Positions 55,949 to 64,000 of a stretch of DNA of 64,000 nucleotides are shown piece by piece (within the stretch, counting starts at the first letter, position 1; each line of letters begins with the position of its first letter). This DNA comes from Gemmobacter serpentinus (GTDB lineage Bacteria > Pseudomonadota > Alphaproteobacteria > Rhodobacterales > Rhodobacteraceae), in NCBI RefSeq assembly GCF_008973825.1, contig NZ_WCHR01000005.1, positions 1 through 64,000 on the forward strand. Reading direction: 5' to 3'. The notes under the pieces are model-generated. The model saw only the letters and a list, made by a program, of their open reading frames with translations. It was not told where the DNA came from and searched no databases. The position numbers were made by a program, and so were the translations under genes.

Positions 55949-56638
55949 ATGGGGGTGCGGCGCGTGACAATCAGGACGGTGGTCTTTGATGCCTATGGCA
56001 CGCTGTTTGATGTCGAGGCCGCCGCGCGAGAGGCCGGGCGCAGCCATCCGGTTCTGGCTGAATGCTGGCCGCGCCTTGCGGCCGACTGGCGGCGCAAACA
56101 ACTGGAATACAGCTGGCTGCGCAGCATCATGCGCCAGCACGAGGATTTCGAACATCTGACCGCCGATTCCCTTGACTGGGCTCTGGAGGCGCAGGGCATC
56201 GAAGATGTGGCGCTGCGCCGCCGCCTGCTGGATCTTTATCAGGCGCTGCCCGTGTTCCCCGAAGTGCCTGCCCTGCTGGACACGCTTGAGGCGCGTGGGG
56301 TGGAAAAGGCGATCCTGACCAATGCAAGCCCCGCGATGATCGGGCGCAGCCTGACCTCGGCCGGGATTGCAGACCGCTTTGCCGCCGTCATTTCGGTTGA
56401 GGTGGTCGGCACCTACAAACCCGCCCCGCGCGTCTATGACCTTGTTCTGGAACGTTTTGCCCTGGCACCCACCGATGTGTTGTTCGTGTCATCCAATGGC
56501 TGGGACATTGCGGGGGCCGGGGCCAATGGCTTCACCACGTTTTGGGTCAACCGCGGGGCAGCACCTGTGGACCGCCTGCCCCATCGCCCGAAGCATATCG
56601 CCGCCGACCTTTCCAGCCTGACGGATCTTTTGCCATGA
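55949..56638 (+). CDS. HAD-superfamily hydrolase, haloacid dehalogenase type II
   Basis: 229 residues. The nucleophile aspartate is Asp14 in VVFDAYGTLFD; ILTNASPAMI provides motif II, YKPAPRVYDLVLERF the motif III lysine, and FVSSNGWDIAGAGANGFTTF motif IV. This pattern fits L-2-haloacid dehalogenases, although many members act on phosphates. ATG 55949 is favoured; a GTG five codons later is possible. It overlaps the next gene (ATGA). Confidence 0.87.
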   Translation: MGVRRVTIRTVVFDAYGTLFDVEAAAREAGRSHPVLAECWPRLAADWRRKQLEYSWLRSIMRQHEDFEHLTADSLDWALEAQGIEDVALRRRLLDLYQALPVFPEVPALLDTLEARGVEKAILTNASPAMIGRSLTSAGIADRFAAVISVEVVGTYKPAPRVYDLVLERFALAPTDVLFVSSNGWDIAGAGANGFTTFWVNRGAAPVDRLPHRPKHIAADLSSLTDLLP

Positions 56639-57462
56639 CCACACAAGTCTTCACCGCATCCGATGGTGCCCGCCTGGCTTACCGCGACGAGGGTGCGGGC
56701 CTGCCGCTGCTTTGCCTTTCGGGCCTGACCCGCACCATGGCGGATTTCGACTATCTGGCACCGCATCTGCCCCCCTTGCGACTGATCCGCATGGATTATC
56801 GCGGGCGCGGCGCAAGCCAGTGGACCGGCGCCGACAGCTATTCCGTGTTGCGCGAAGGGCAGGATGCGCTGGAATTGCTGGATCATCTGGGGGTGGCGAA
56901 GGCTGCCGTTCTGGGCACCTCACGCGGCGGGTTGATCGCGATGTGGCTGGGCGCTGTCGCCAAGGACCGGCTGCTGGGGGTGGCGCTGAACGATATCGGC
57001 CCGGTGATCGAACGCGGCGGGCTGGAGCGGATCTTTGACTATCTGGGGCGCAATCCGTCCGCCAAGAGCCATGCGGCGCTGGCCGCGGCCCTTCCGGGTG
57101 TCATGCCGGGCTTTGCCAATGTGCCCACCAGCCGCTGGCAGGAAGAGGCCGAAAAGCACTATGTGACCGGCCCGCGCGGGCTGCAGATCACCTATGACCC
57201 AGCCTTGCGTGATGCCTTCATCGCCGCTTTCAAGGCCGATCTGCCGGACGCCTGGCCGCTGTTCGATGCGTTGGCCGGCCTGCCGCTGGCGCTGATCCGG
57301 GGCGCGAATTCGGATCTGCTGTCTGAGGCAACTGCCGCCGAGATGCGCCGCCGCCGCCCCGACATGATCTTTGCCGATGTGCCCGACCGCGCCCATATTC
57401 CCTTTCTGGACGAGGCCGAAAGCCTTTCCGCCCTTCGCCAATGGATCGAGACCCTGAAATGA
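56635..57462 (+). CDS. Alpha/beta hydrolase
   Basis: 275 residues. The catalytic serine is in VLGTSRGGLIAMWL, the acid region in LALIRGANSDLLSE and the histidine in DVPDRAHIPFLDE; IRMDYRGRGASQW is the preceding strand. It is translationally coupled by ATGA overlaps both to the HAD gene before it and to the dehydratase gene after it, so the three form one operon. The substrate is unknown. Confidence 0.9.
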   Translation: MTTQVFTASDGARLAYRDEGAGLPLLCLSGLTRTMADFDYLAPHLPPLRLIRMDYRGRGASQWTGADSYSVLREGQDALELLDHLGVAKAAVLGTSRGGLIAMWLGAVAKDRLLGVALNDIGPVIERGGLERIFDYLGRNPSAKSHAALAAALPGVMPGFANVPTSRWQEEAEKHYVTGPRGLQITYDPALRDAFIAAFKADLPDAWPLFDALAGLPLALIRGANSDLLSEATAAEMRRRRPDMIFADVPDRAHIPFLDEAESLSALRQWIETLK

Positions 57463-58439
57463 CCGATATCACCCGGATCGAGGCCGCAGCCTTCCGCTTG
57501 CAGGGCCATGCCCTGCGCACCCCGCTGCTGGGTTCGGATTTCCTGAACCAGATCGCCGGGCGCAGGCTTTGGCTTAAGGCGGAATGCCTGCAACTGACCG
57601 GATCCTTCAAGTTCCGCGGCGGCTGGTCGGCGGTCTCGGCGCTGGAGCCCGAGGTGCGGGCGCGCGGCGTGATCGCCTATTCCTCGGGCAATCACGCGCA
57701 GGGGGTGGCGCTGGCCGCACAGCGCCACGGTGTGCCTTGCGTCATCATCATGCCCTCGGACGCGCCGCGCCTGAAGATCGACAATACCCGCGCCTATGGG
57801 GCCGAAGTGGTGCTGTTTGACCGCGACCGCGATGACCGTGACGCCATCGGCAATGCCATCGCATCCGAACGCGGGCTGACGCTGATCAAACCCTATGACG
57901 AGCCGGAGGTGATCGCGGGCCAAGGCACCTGCGGGTTGGAGATCGCCGAACAGGCTGCTGAACACGGCATCCGCGAGGCTGATGTGCTGGTCTGCTGCGG
58001 CGGTGGCGGGTTGACGGCGGGCGTCGCGCTGGCGCTGGAAAGCCGCGCCCCTGGCCTGCGCGTGCGCCCCTGCGAGCCGGAAGGCTTTGACGATACCGCC
58101 CGCAGCCTTGCCAGCGGCCAGATCGAGCGCAACGCCCGGCTGTCCGGCACACTTTGCGATGCGATTGCCACGCCGTCGCCGGGGGCGATCACCTTTCCGA
58201 TCAACAAAAGGCTGTGCGGCCCCGGCCTCGTGGTGTCTGAAGACGAGGCACTGCAGGCGGTGGCATTGGCCTGGCTGCGGCTGAAGATCGTGCTGGAGCC
58301 GGGCGGCGCGGTGGCGCTGGCCGCCGCCCTGTTCCGCCGCGAATCCCTTGCCGGGGACGACGTGATCTGCATCGGCAGCGGCGGCAATCTGGACACCGCG
58401 ATCTTCCGCATGGCGATGGATCGCTTTGCCTCGGCATGA
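57459..58439 (+). CDS. Threonine/serine dehydratase-like PLP enzyme
   Basis: 326 residues of fold type II. The PLP lysine is Lys51 in LTGSFKFRGG; SSGNHAQGVALAA binds substrate and phosphate contacts are in CCGGGGLTAGVAL. There is no C-terminal ACT regulatory domain, as in catabolic threonine or hydroxyaspartate dehydratases. It deaminates a hydroxy-amino acid to a keto acid. The ATG overlaps the stop of the hydrolase gene. As third gene of the HAD-hydrolase operon it may share a common substrate pathway. Confidence 0.9.
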   Translation: MTDITRIEAAAFRLQGHALRTPLLGSDFLNQIAGRRLWLKAECLQLTGSFKFRGGWSAVSALEPEVRARGVIAYSSGNHAQGVALAAQRHGVPCVIIMPSDAPRLKIDNTRAYGAEVVLFDRDRDDRDAIGNAIASERGLTLIKPYDEPEVIAGQGTCGLEIAEQAAEHGIREADVLVCCGGGGLTAGVALALESRAPGLRVRPCEPEGFDDTARSLASGQIERNARLSGTLCDAIATPSPGAITFPINKRLCGPGLVVSEDEALQAVALAWLRLKIVLEPGGAVALAAALFRRESLAGDDVICIGSGGNLDTAIFRMAMDRFASA

Positions 58440-58629
58440 GGGTGCAGGGCCTAGGTTTGGTGTCGATCCGCCCCGCCGCCCCTGCCGCTGGTGGGCAGGC
58501 GGGACGGATCGGCCAAATCCCGCGCATTTGCGGCAGATCATTGAACAATTCGCGACGAATCGGCATAATTGCTGACAGAAAATGACCCGTGGCGGAGGGA
58601 AACCCCGCCCACAGGCAAGAGGCAGAGAC

Positions 58630-58938
58630 ATGAAGAAAACCCATCTGGCAGGTGCCTTTGCGGCGCTTGGACTTTCCCTTGCAGCCTCCGCCGCCATGGC
58701 CGGTCCGATCGAGCGGGCCTGCCGCAGCAGCGACAATGGCAATCGCGCCGTCTGCGGCTGCATCCAGCAGGTTGCGGATATGACGCTGCGCGGGGGCGAT
58801 CAGCGCCGCGCCGCCAAGCTGATGAAGGATCCCGATCTGGCGCATGAGGTCTGGATTTCCAAGCGCGAGGCCGATGACGCTTTCTGGGATCGCTACAAGA
58901 ATTTCGGCCAGATGGCCGAGGCCTATTGCGCGCAATAA
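58630..58938 (+). CDS. Small secreted protein, function unknown
   Basis: 102 residues: signal peptide to about residue 24 (GAFAALGLSLAASAAMAG), then a compact helical domain with four cysteines (RACRSS, AVCGCIQQ, EAYCAQ at the end) that likely form two disulfides. I associate this architecture with Rhodobacterales but know no function. A GAGGCAGAGAC purine run precedes the ATG at 58630. Confidence 0.82.
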   Translation: MKKTHLAGAFAALGLSLAASAAMAGPIERACRSSDNGNRAVCGCIQQVADMTLRGGDQRRAAKLMKDPDLAHEVWISKREADDAFWDRYKNFGQMAEAYCAQ

Positions 58939-59026
58939 CGCAATAAGCCGGAACAGCTTCAAACGCGGATGCCCGACATCCGTTCTGTTTTGAGAATCCC
59001 CGTCCGGTCAACACCGGGCGGGGTGT

Positions 59027-59485
59027 TCATTTATGCAAGGCCGCAATCAGCCCGTCACTGGCCGCCTCGCAGAGATCAATCGTCAGATCGAAGGTGCCCG
59101 TATACCAGGGGTCGGGCATCTCGACATGGCCACAGCCGGGTGCAAGGTCGAGGAACAGCCGGGGCTCCACCCCCTGCCCCGTCTTGCGCCGCAAGGCTTG
59201 CGCATCGCGCAGGTTCTGGCGATCCATCACCAACACATGGTCGAAGCGGCTGAAATCATCCGCCCGCAACTGCCGAGCGCGCAGCGAGGTCAGGTCATAG
59301 CCGCGCGCATGGGCGGCCGCGATCATCGGTGGATGCGGTGCCTCGCCCGCATGCCAGCCGCCGGTTCCTGCGCTATCGACCTGTGTGACCAGCCCGGCCG
59401 TGGCGGCACGGGCACGGAACACCGCCTCCGCGGTGGGGGAACGGCAGATATTGCCCAGACAGACAAAGAGGATACGATGGGTCAT
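59027..59485 (-). CDS. Low-molecular-weight protein-tyrosine phosphatase
   Basis: 152 residues. The P-loop CLGNICRSPTAE (nucleophile Cys9, Arg15) opens the protein, and the general-acid aspartate is in MPDPWYTGTFDL. It removes phosphate from tyrosine, or in arsenate-reducing relatives from other oxyanions. The start at 59485 gives MTHRILFVCLGN. It is divergent from the sirtuin gene, only 28 bases away. Confidence 0.94.
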   Translation of the reverse strand: MTHRILFVCLGNICRSPTAEAVFRARAATAGLVTQVDSAGTGGWHAGEAPHPPMIAAAHARGYDLTSLRARQLRADDFSRFDHVLVMDRQNLRDAQALRRKTGQGVEPRLFLDLAPGCGHVEMPDPWYTGTFDLTIDLCEAASDGLIAALHK

Positions 59486-59513
59486 CCCCCTGATCTGGCA
59501 CGGAGCGCGCGCG

Positions 59514-60212
59514 ATGAAAAGACTGGTGATCCTGACCGGCGCGGGGATCAGCGCGGAAAGCGGGCTTGGCACCTTTCGTGAGAAGGATGGGCTGTGGACG
59601 CGCTATGACCTGAACGATGTGGCGACGCCACGGGGCTTTGCCCGCAATCCCGGCCTTGTGCTGGATTTCTACAATGCCCGCCGCGCCAATGCCCGCGCGG
59701 CATGCCCCAATGCCGCGCATGTGGCGCTGGCAGAGCTGGAGGCGTTCTGGCCCGGCGAGATGCTGATCGTGACCCAGAATGTCGATGACCTGCATGAACG
59801 CGCGGGGTCGCAATCCATCCTGCATATCCATGGCGGGCTGGAGGGCGCGCTATGTGCGGCCTGCGACCATCGCTGGCCCGCCCCCGCCGAGATGCGGCTG
59901 GCGGATGCCTGCCCGGCCTGCGGCCATGCCCCGGCACGGCCTGATATCGTCTGGTTCGGCGAATATCCCTATCACATGCAGCAGATTGAGGCCGCCTTGC
60001 TGCGCGCCGACCTGTTCGTGGCCATCGGCACCTCCGGCACGGTCTATCCGGCGGCGGGCTTTGCCGAGATCGCGGCGCGGACCGGGGCGGACTGTCTGGA
60101 ACTGAACGCAGAGGCCAGTGCTGTGGCCCCCGATTTCGACGAGGTGCGCCTTGGCCCCGCCAGCCGGATCGTGCCGGAATGGGTGGCGGAACTGCGCGCA
60201 GCGCTAGGGTAA
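59514..60212 (+). CDS. cobB: NAD-dependent protein deacylase, SIRT5/CobB type
   Basis: 232 residues. The NAD-binding GAGISAESGLGTFR (9-22), catalytic TQNVDDLHERAG and His106 (HIHGG), and four zinc cysteines (Cys114, Cys117, Cys133, Cys136) are intact. The YxxR pair of class III sirtuins is present (Tyr53, Arg56 in FYNARR), predicting desuccinylase activity besides deacetylation. It could control acyl-CoA enzymes by deacylation. Confidence 0.94.
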   Translation: MKRLVILTGAGISAESGLGTFREKDGLWTRYDLNDVATPRGFARNPGLVLDFYNARRANARAACPNAAHVALAELEAFWPGEMLIVTQNVDDLHERAGSQSILHIHGGLEGALCAACDHRWPAPAEMRLADACPACGHAPARPDIVWFGEYPYHMQQIEAALLRADLFVAIGTSGTVYPAAGFAEIAARTGADCLELNAEASAVAPDFDEVRLGPASRIVPEWVAELRAALG

Positions 60213-60230
60213 GCCACCCAAAAGCAAAAA

Positions 60231-60247
60231 CCCCGCCAAAGGCGGGG
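60231..60247. terminator. Bidirectional terminator between cobB and rpmB
   Basis: CCCCGCC, loop AAA, GGCGGGG. On the minus strand a TTTTTGCTTTT tract follows, so it clearly ends rpmB; it also lies just past the sirtuin stop. Confidence 0.85.
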
Positions 60248-60273
60248 CCATGCATCAGTACCGCGTCGGGCGA

Positions 60274-60561
60274 TCAGGCAGCAGCCTGGGCCTTGGCGAT
60301 GTCTTTCTTGATTTTCAGCGCCTTGTCCGACAGCTCTTCGTCTTTCGACTTGGCGAGGAACGCGTCCAGACCGCCACGGTGATCGACAGTGCGCAGGGCA
60401 TGAGCCGAGACGCGCAGCTTGAACGATTGGCCCAGGATGTCGGACATCAGGGTCACGTCGTTCAGGTTCGGCAGGAAGCGCCGCTTGGATTTGTTGTTGG
60501 CATGGCTGATGGTGTTGCCAACCATCGGGCCTTTTCCGCTCAGTTCGCAGACGCGCGACAT
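60274..60561 (-). CDS. rpmB: 50S ribosomal protein L28
   Basis: 95 residues beginning [20 protein letters not shown], with [20 protein letters not shown], the standard L28 sequence. An extra Lys/Glu/Ala-rich C-terminus is typical of alphaproteobacteria. Only one cysteine remains of the zinc-type motif, so this is the zinc-independent form. Its own terminator lies at 60231-60247. Confidence 0.97.
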   Translation of the reverse strand: MSRVCELSGKGPMVGNTISHANNKSKRRFLPNLNDVTLMSDILGQSFKLRVSAHALRTVDHRGGLDAFLAKSKDEELSDKALKIKKDIAKAQAAA

Positions 60562-60662
60562 CGTCTTGTTCCTTGTCTTTCGGACCCTTGCTGAAAGGCG
60601 GCGGCCCGGAGTAACACCATGGAGCCCGCCCGGTGGCAGGTTCCGAATTCCATCGACGCCGT

Positions 60663-61289
60663 TTAGGCGGATTCCCCCCCGCCGTCAAGCGATTCACGCG
60701 AAATGCCTGCGCCGGATTCAAGGCCCAGCAATGCGGCCTTGCGCCAAAGCCCGGCCCCATAGCCGGTCAGCTTGCCATCCGCCGCCACCACACGATGACA
60801 GGGCACCAGGATCGCCAACGGATTGGCCCCGTTGGCCGCAGCCACCGCCCGAACGGCATCAGAGCGGCCAAGGCTGGCGGCCAGCGCACCATAGGTGGTG
60901 GTGCGACCTGCCGGGATTGCCTGCAAGGCCCGCCACACCGCCTGCTGAAACGGCGTGCCAAGCGGGACAAGTGGCAGGTCTGGCAGGCCCTGCCCCGCGA
61001 AATAGCCGTTGAGCGCGCCCTCCAGCCGCGCGGTCACCGCATCGGGCCCGACGGCGATCCGCGCCTTGGCGTGGAGGGAGAGTTGGCGCAACTCGCGCAG
61101 CAGCCGGTCGCGTTCGGTGAATTCCAGCAGCAGCAGACCCGCACCATCCGAGACCGCGATCATCGGGCCAAGCGGCGTAGCCAAGCAATCGGCCATAAGT
61201 CGCGCCTGATCGCGCGGCACCAGATCGTGGCCCAGCAGCTTCGGCAGCACCGCCGCCAGACTTGCCGCATCGGTGATGCGGGCGGGCAT
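60663..61289 (-). CDS. ogt: Methylated-DNA--protein-cysteine methyltransferase
   Basis: 208 residues. The acceptor cysteine is Cys164 in [29 protein letters not shown] begins the DNA-binding domain, and the N-terminal ribonuclease-like domain precedes it. It removes O6-alkyl groups from guanine by suicide transfer. The ATG overlaps the meaB stop (TGATG), so it is translated after MeaB. No Ada-type AraC domain is attached. Confidence 0.93.
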   Translation of the reverse strand: MPARITDAASLAAVLPKLLGHDLVPRDQARLMADCLATPLGPMIAVSDGAGLLLLEFTERDRLLRELRQLSLHAKARIAVGPDAVTARLEGALNGYFAGQGLPDLPLVPLGTPFQQAVWRALQAIPAGRTTTYGALAASLGRSDAVRAVAAANGANPLAILVPCHRVVAADGKLTGYGAGLWRKAALLGLESGAGISRESLDGGGESA

Positions 61290-62293
61290 CAGCGCCCCAT
61301 ATGGGCCAGAAGTTCCGCCGCAGCCTCGTCCGGGGTGCGGGCCCCCTGCCCGACCAGCGTGCCCAGATGTTCCATCACACCCTTCAAGGGTTCCCTTGTC
61401 AGGCGGGCCAGCAGGCTGTGGCGCACCTCTTCCTCGAACCAGTGGCGGGCCTGCATCGCCCGGCGCGATTGCCAATGGCCATGATCGCGCCGCCATTGCG
61501 CCAGAAACTGCATCTCCTCCCAGGCGGTGGCCAACCCGTCTTCCTCCAGCGCCGAGACCGACAGCGCCTTGGGGAAGCCATCCGGGTCTTGCGGGCGGCG
61601 GCGCAGCAGACGCAATGCACCGGCATAATCGGCGCGGGTGCGCATCGCGGCAGGTTTCAGATCGCCATCGGCCTTGTTCACCAGAATGAGGTCGGCCATT
61701 TCCATGATGCCGCGTTTGACGCCCTGCAATTCATCCCCACCCGCAGGTGCCAGCAGCAGCAGAAACAGATCGCACATTTCGGCCACCATGGTCTCGGACT
61801 GGCCGACGCCCACGGTCTCGATCAGCACAATGTCAAAGCCTGCCGCCTCGCACAGCGCCACCGCCTCACGCGTGCGGCGTGCCACGCCCCCCAGATGTGT
61901 GCGTGAGGGCGAGGGACGGATGAAGGCCAGCGGATCTCGGCTGAGCCGTTCCATCCGGGTCTTGTCGCCAAGGATGGAGCCACCCGAACGCGCCGAGGAC
62001 GGATCGACCGCCAGCACCGCCACCCGCAGCCCTTGCGCGGTCAGAAAACAGCCAAAGGATTCGATGAAGGTGGATTTCCCCACCCCCGGCGTTCCGGAAA
62101 GCCCGATGCGCAGGGCCTGCCGCCCGGATTTCGACAGCTCGGCCACCAGTGCGCGCGCCGCCGCACGATGATCGTCGCGCGCGCTTTCGACCAGCGTGAT
62201 GGCGCGGGCCAGCGCCCGGCGTTCGCCCGCGCGCACGGCCCCGGCAAGCGTGTCCGTGTCGATCACGGATTGTGCGGGGGGTGTAACATCCAT
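61289..62293 (-). CDS. meaB: Methylmalonyl-CoA mutase-associated GTPase MeaB
   Basis: 334 residues of the G3E family (ArgK/MeaB). Walker [10 protein letters not shown] (67-75), [19 protein letters not shown], the switch ETVGVGQSE and the guanine-specificity NKAD are intact. MeaB loads and protects the B12 cofactor of methylmalonyl-CoA mutase; the mutase gene is not in the window. GGAGGAG precedes the ATG at 62293. Confidence 0.94.
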   Translation of the reverse strand: MDVTPPAQSVIDTDTLAGAVRAGERRALARAITLVESARDDHRAAARALVAELSKSGRQALRIGLSGTPGVGKSTFIESFGCFLTAQGLRVAVLAVDPSSARSGGSILGDKTRMERLSRDPLAFIRPSPSRTHLGGVARRTREAVALCEAAGFDIVLIETVGVGQSETMVAEMCDLFLLLLAPAGGDELQGVKRGIMEMADLILVNKADGDLKPAAMRTRADYAGALRLLRRRPQDPDGFPKALSVSALEEDGLATAWEEMQFLAQWRRDHGHWQSRRAMQARHWFEEEVRHSLLARLTREPLKGVMEHLGTLVGQGARTPDEAAAELLAHMGR

Positions 62294-62447
62294 GCGGCTC
62301 CTCCGGCGGTTCGGGGCATCTGGCATCACGGGTTCGGCATCGTGCAGCCGATCCGGGCATATGCAGGCTGTAATGCCCGAGACGAACATTATATTCCAGT
62401 GGGCAAAGGCGACGCATGGTCGCAGGTCTGATCTTGGAGTGCGGGTG

Positions 62448-63161
62448 ATGCGGGCAAGACGTTGGATCATGGCAGGGATGCTGGCAGCCCTGACAGCGGG
62501 GGCCGCGCAGGCCGAGGATGGGCGTTTCACGCTGGTTCTCAAGGGGATATCGGCCGGCACGCTGAGCTGGAGCGGCGACGGCGCGCCCGGTGGGGCCTAT
62601 GCGGTGCGCGGCGTGCTGAAAACCTCGGGCCTTGCCGCGCTGCTGAAAAAGGTGCGCTATGATGCCACCGCCAAAGGCAGCATCACCGCGAAGGGCACCT
62701 ATGTGGCATCGAGCTATGCCGAGGATGCCAATACCGGCAAGCGGCAGTCGAAATCCTCGATGACCTGGCAAAAAGGCGTGCCGAGCGTGCAGGAATCGTC
62801 TGAGCGCGAGCCGAAACCCTGGGATATCGACCCGGCGGGGCAAAAGGGCACGGTGGATCCGCTGACCGCGATGTTTGCCACGCTGCGCGATGTGGCACCG
62901 GGGCAGGAATGCAAGGTCAACCTGAACATGTTTGACGGGCGGCGCGCCAGCAAGCTGATCCTGTCGGGCCGGGCTGAAAAGGCGGGCAAGGTTACCTGCA
63001 ACGGCGAATATCGCCGGGTCGCCGGCTTTTCGCCCAAGGATATGTCAGAAAAGACCCGTTTCCCCTTCACGGTGAGCTATGAACCGGCGGGCGGCATGAT
63101 GCGGGTGGTTGAGGTCGCCATGGACACCATCTATGGCAAGGCAAGACTGGTACGGGATTGA
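62448..63161 (+). CDS. DUF3108-family secreted protein
   Basis: 237 residues with a signal peptide ([20 protein letters not shown], cleaved near residue 22). The mature domain is beta-rich: [40 protein letters not shown] and [20 protein letters not shown] match the DUF3108 pattern. Probably periplasmic; function unknown. It is followed after two bases by a 55-residue basic protein gene. Confidence 0.85.
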   Translation: MRARRWIMAGMLAALTAGAAQAEDGRFTLVLKGISAGTLSWSGDGAPGGAYAVRGVLKTSGLAALLKKVRYDATAKGSITAKGTYVASSYAEDANTGKRQSKSSMTWQKGVPSVQESSEREPKPWDIDPAGQKGTVDPLTAMFATLRDVAPGQECKVNLNMFDGRRASKLILSGRAEKAGKVTCNGEYRRVAGFSPKDMSEKTRFPFTVSYEPAGGMMRVVEVAMDTIYGKARLVRD

Positions 63162-63163
63162 AC

Positions 63164-63331
63164 ATGGATTACAGCAAATCGGGCGGCACCGGCGGTGCCA
63201 AGAAGGCCCCCACCAAGCATCGCGAACACAATCAAAAGGGCAACAAGGCAAACCCTTTCGGCTCAAAGGATGACAAGGCCACACTGCTGGCCCGGCTGAA
63301 AGCCGCCTCCGAGGCCAAGAAGCAGGGCTGA
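63164..63331 (+). CDS. 55-residue basic hydrophilic protein
   Basis: Begins MDYSKSGGTGGAKKAPTKHR and ends LKAASEAKKQG. It is rich in Lys, Gly and Ala and probably disordered except for a C-terminal helix. It starts two bases after the DUF3108 stop and its codon use matches its neighbours, which supports a real gene. Short enough to be missed by many gene callers. Nucleic-acid binding is conceivable from its charge, nothing more. Confidence 0.75.
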   Translation: MDYSKSGGTGGAKKAPTKHREHNQKGNKANPFGSKDDKATLLARLKAASEAKKQG

Positions 63332-63398
63332 TCTGCGCCCCGGCGCAGGCCGGGCCCGGGCCGGATCACAGCCCCGAATGAACAAGGCCCCAATGAAC

Positions 63399-63428
63399 AA
63401 GGCCCGGCGCATCCGCACCGGGCCTTTT
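63399..63428. terminator. Terminator between the 55-residue gene and the 5'-nucleotidase gene
   Basis: AAGGCCCGG (63399-63407), 10-base loop, CCGGGCCTT (63418-63426), then TTTT overlapping the stem end. It can act in both directions. A 14-base sequence AATGAACAAGGCCC repeats directly just before it. Confidence 0.8.
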
Positions 63429-63445
63429 CGCTTCTGGGATCGCCC

Positions 63446-64000
63446 TTACTTGCGGGTGATGCGCCCATCGGTGAAGGGCGTATAGGGCGCGTTCTGCATC
63501 AGATACTCCGCCGTCACATCGGCCAGATCAGGCCCGAAATCATAGGGATTTGCGGCATTGATGAACATCTTGTAGCCATCGCCACCGCCCCGGACATAAT
63601 TGTTCGACACCGCCAGATAGGACTTTGCCGGGTCCAGCGGCACGAAGGCATCGCCTTCTTGCACCAGCACATCAGAGATGCGGCTGCCCACCGGCGCCGC
63701 CGGATCAAAGCTGTATTTCATGCCGGCAACCTGCGGGAAGCGGCCACCGCCATCCTCAAGCTGGCTCACCCCGTTTTCCAGCGCCTGTTGGACCATCTCG
63801 CCGGTCACGGTGAAAGTGGACAGCGTGTTCTGGAACGGCAGCACCGTCAGCACCTCGCCCATGGTCACCGGCCCCGCATCGATCCCGGCCCGCAAACCGC
63901 CGCCATTGGTGATCGCGATCTGCGCGCCCTGCGCCTTCACCCGATCCAGCATCGCCTCAGCCACGAGATTGCCCATGGCACATTCCCCGGCGCGGCAGGT
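63446..64000 (-). CDS. 5'-nucleotidase / UshA-like protein, C-terminal part (cut by the window edge)
   Basis: At least 184 residues of the C-terminal substrate-binding domain are present; the gene continues past 64000. The codons at the edge read TCRAGECAMGNLVAEAML, the usual entry to this domain. ITNGGGLRAGIDAGPVTMGE, VLPFQNTLSTFTVTGEM and NNYVRGGGDGYKMF (substrate stacking) follow. Full proteins have an N-terminal metallophosphatase domain and a signal peptide and hydrolyse nucleotides in the periplasm. Confidence 0.92.
   Translation of the reverse strand, partial: TCRAGECAMGNLVAEAMLDRVKAQGAQIAITNGGGLRAGIDAGPVTMGEVLTVLPFQNTLSTFTVTGEMVQQALENGVSQLEDGGGRFPQVAGMKYSFDPAAPVGSRISDVLVQEGDAFVPLDPAKSYLAVSNNYVRGGGDGYKMFINAANPYDFGPDLADVTAEYLMQNAPYTPFTDGRITRK

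Noticed and set aside
55630-55989. 119-codon plus-strand frame in the exporter-dehalogenase interval
   Set aside because: Hydrophobic start but no ribosome-binding site, no domain, and overlap with the start of the dehalogenase gene.

Overview
The window is a GC-rich stretch of chromosome from an alphaproteobacterium of the order Rhodobacterales (Rhodobacter/Paracoccus-like). This rests on the gene set and order: secG-pyrG, a phaZ / phaC-phaP-phaR granule locus with CTGC-N3-GCAG operators, divergent katG/oxyR, thyX instead of thyA at this locus, a CCA-encoded tRNA-Glu with a G1-U72 pair, and several small secreted or basic proteins that I associate with this order. I cannot name the genus. 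Nearly all of the window is densely packed housekeeping and metabolic sequence. It contains one intact insertion sequence, no prophage and no cas genes.

Layout. 1-2342: a heptanucleotide tandem repeat, then a divergent MocR regulator / FMN-binding oxidase pair. 2343-2848: a gene-free stretch with a 59-bp periodic repeat and a multi-hairpin element. 2849-8305: secG, pyrG, an IS5-family element inserted just behind pyrG, rlmJ, a PhzF-like isomerase and a TerB-like protein. 8551-18333: a polar amino acid ABC transporter followed by a Puu-like cluster (two glutamine-synthetase-like ligases, a class I amidotransferase, a FAD oxidase) and a DegT-type aminotransferase. This looks like uptake plus gamma-glutamylation catabolism of an amine. 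18349-23819: a LysR regulator and the polyhydroxybutyrate locus (phaR, phaP, phaC, divergent phaZ). 23820-30171: two alpha/beta hydrolases (one without its nucleophile), a zinc-less Tag-like glycosylase, thrS, a cold-shock gene, an ArsC-like protein and thyX.

30419-32861 holds a lipoprotein with a transferrin-binding-protein-like barrel followed by a Slam-type outer-membrane protein, a compact candidate type XI (Slam) surface-lipoprotein secretion cassette. 32980-41413: glyoxalase, recJ, tRNA-Glu, katG/oxyR with a clear operator, a small lipoprotein, tadA and an rluB-like pseudouridine synthase with a long basic tail. 41676-47415 is an envelope or toxic-anion-stress-type cluster: a 27-residue membrane microprotein, XpaC, TelA, a DUF2927 lipoprotein, a double zinc-ribbon membrane protein and an SPFH-GYF protein. 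47842-63331: purC, a sugar kinase, dtd, an acyl-CoA synthetase, a BON-LysM protein, an MsbA-like exporter, a HAD / hydrolase / dehydratase operon, an LMW phosphatase, a SIRT5-type sirtuin, rpmB, an MGMT-meaB pair and a DUF3108 protein. A 5'-nucleotidase runs off the right edge.

The most interesting material is (1) the Slam cassette, (2) the XpaC/TelA/SPFH/Zn-ribbon cluster with its microprotein, and (3) a dispersed element found three times (2541-2683 inverted, 47532-47701, 52977-53129). The element is built of about five consecutive hairpins whose stems change in sequence but stay paired between copies, which points to selection on a folded nucleic acid.
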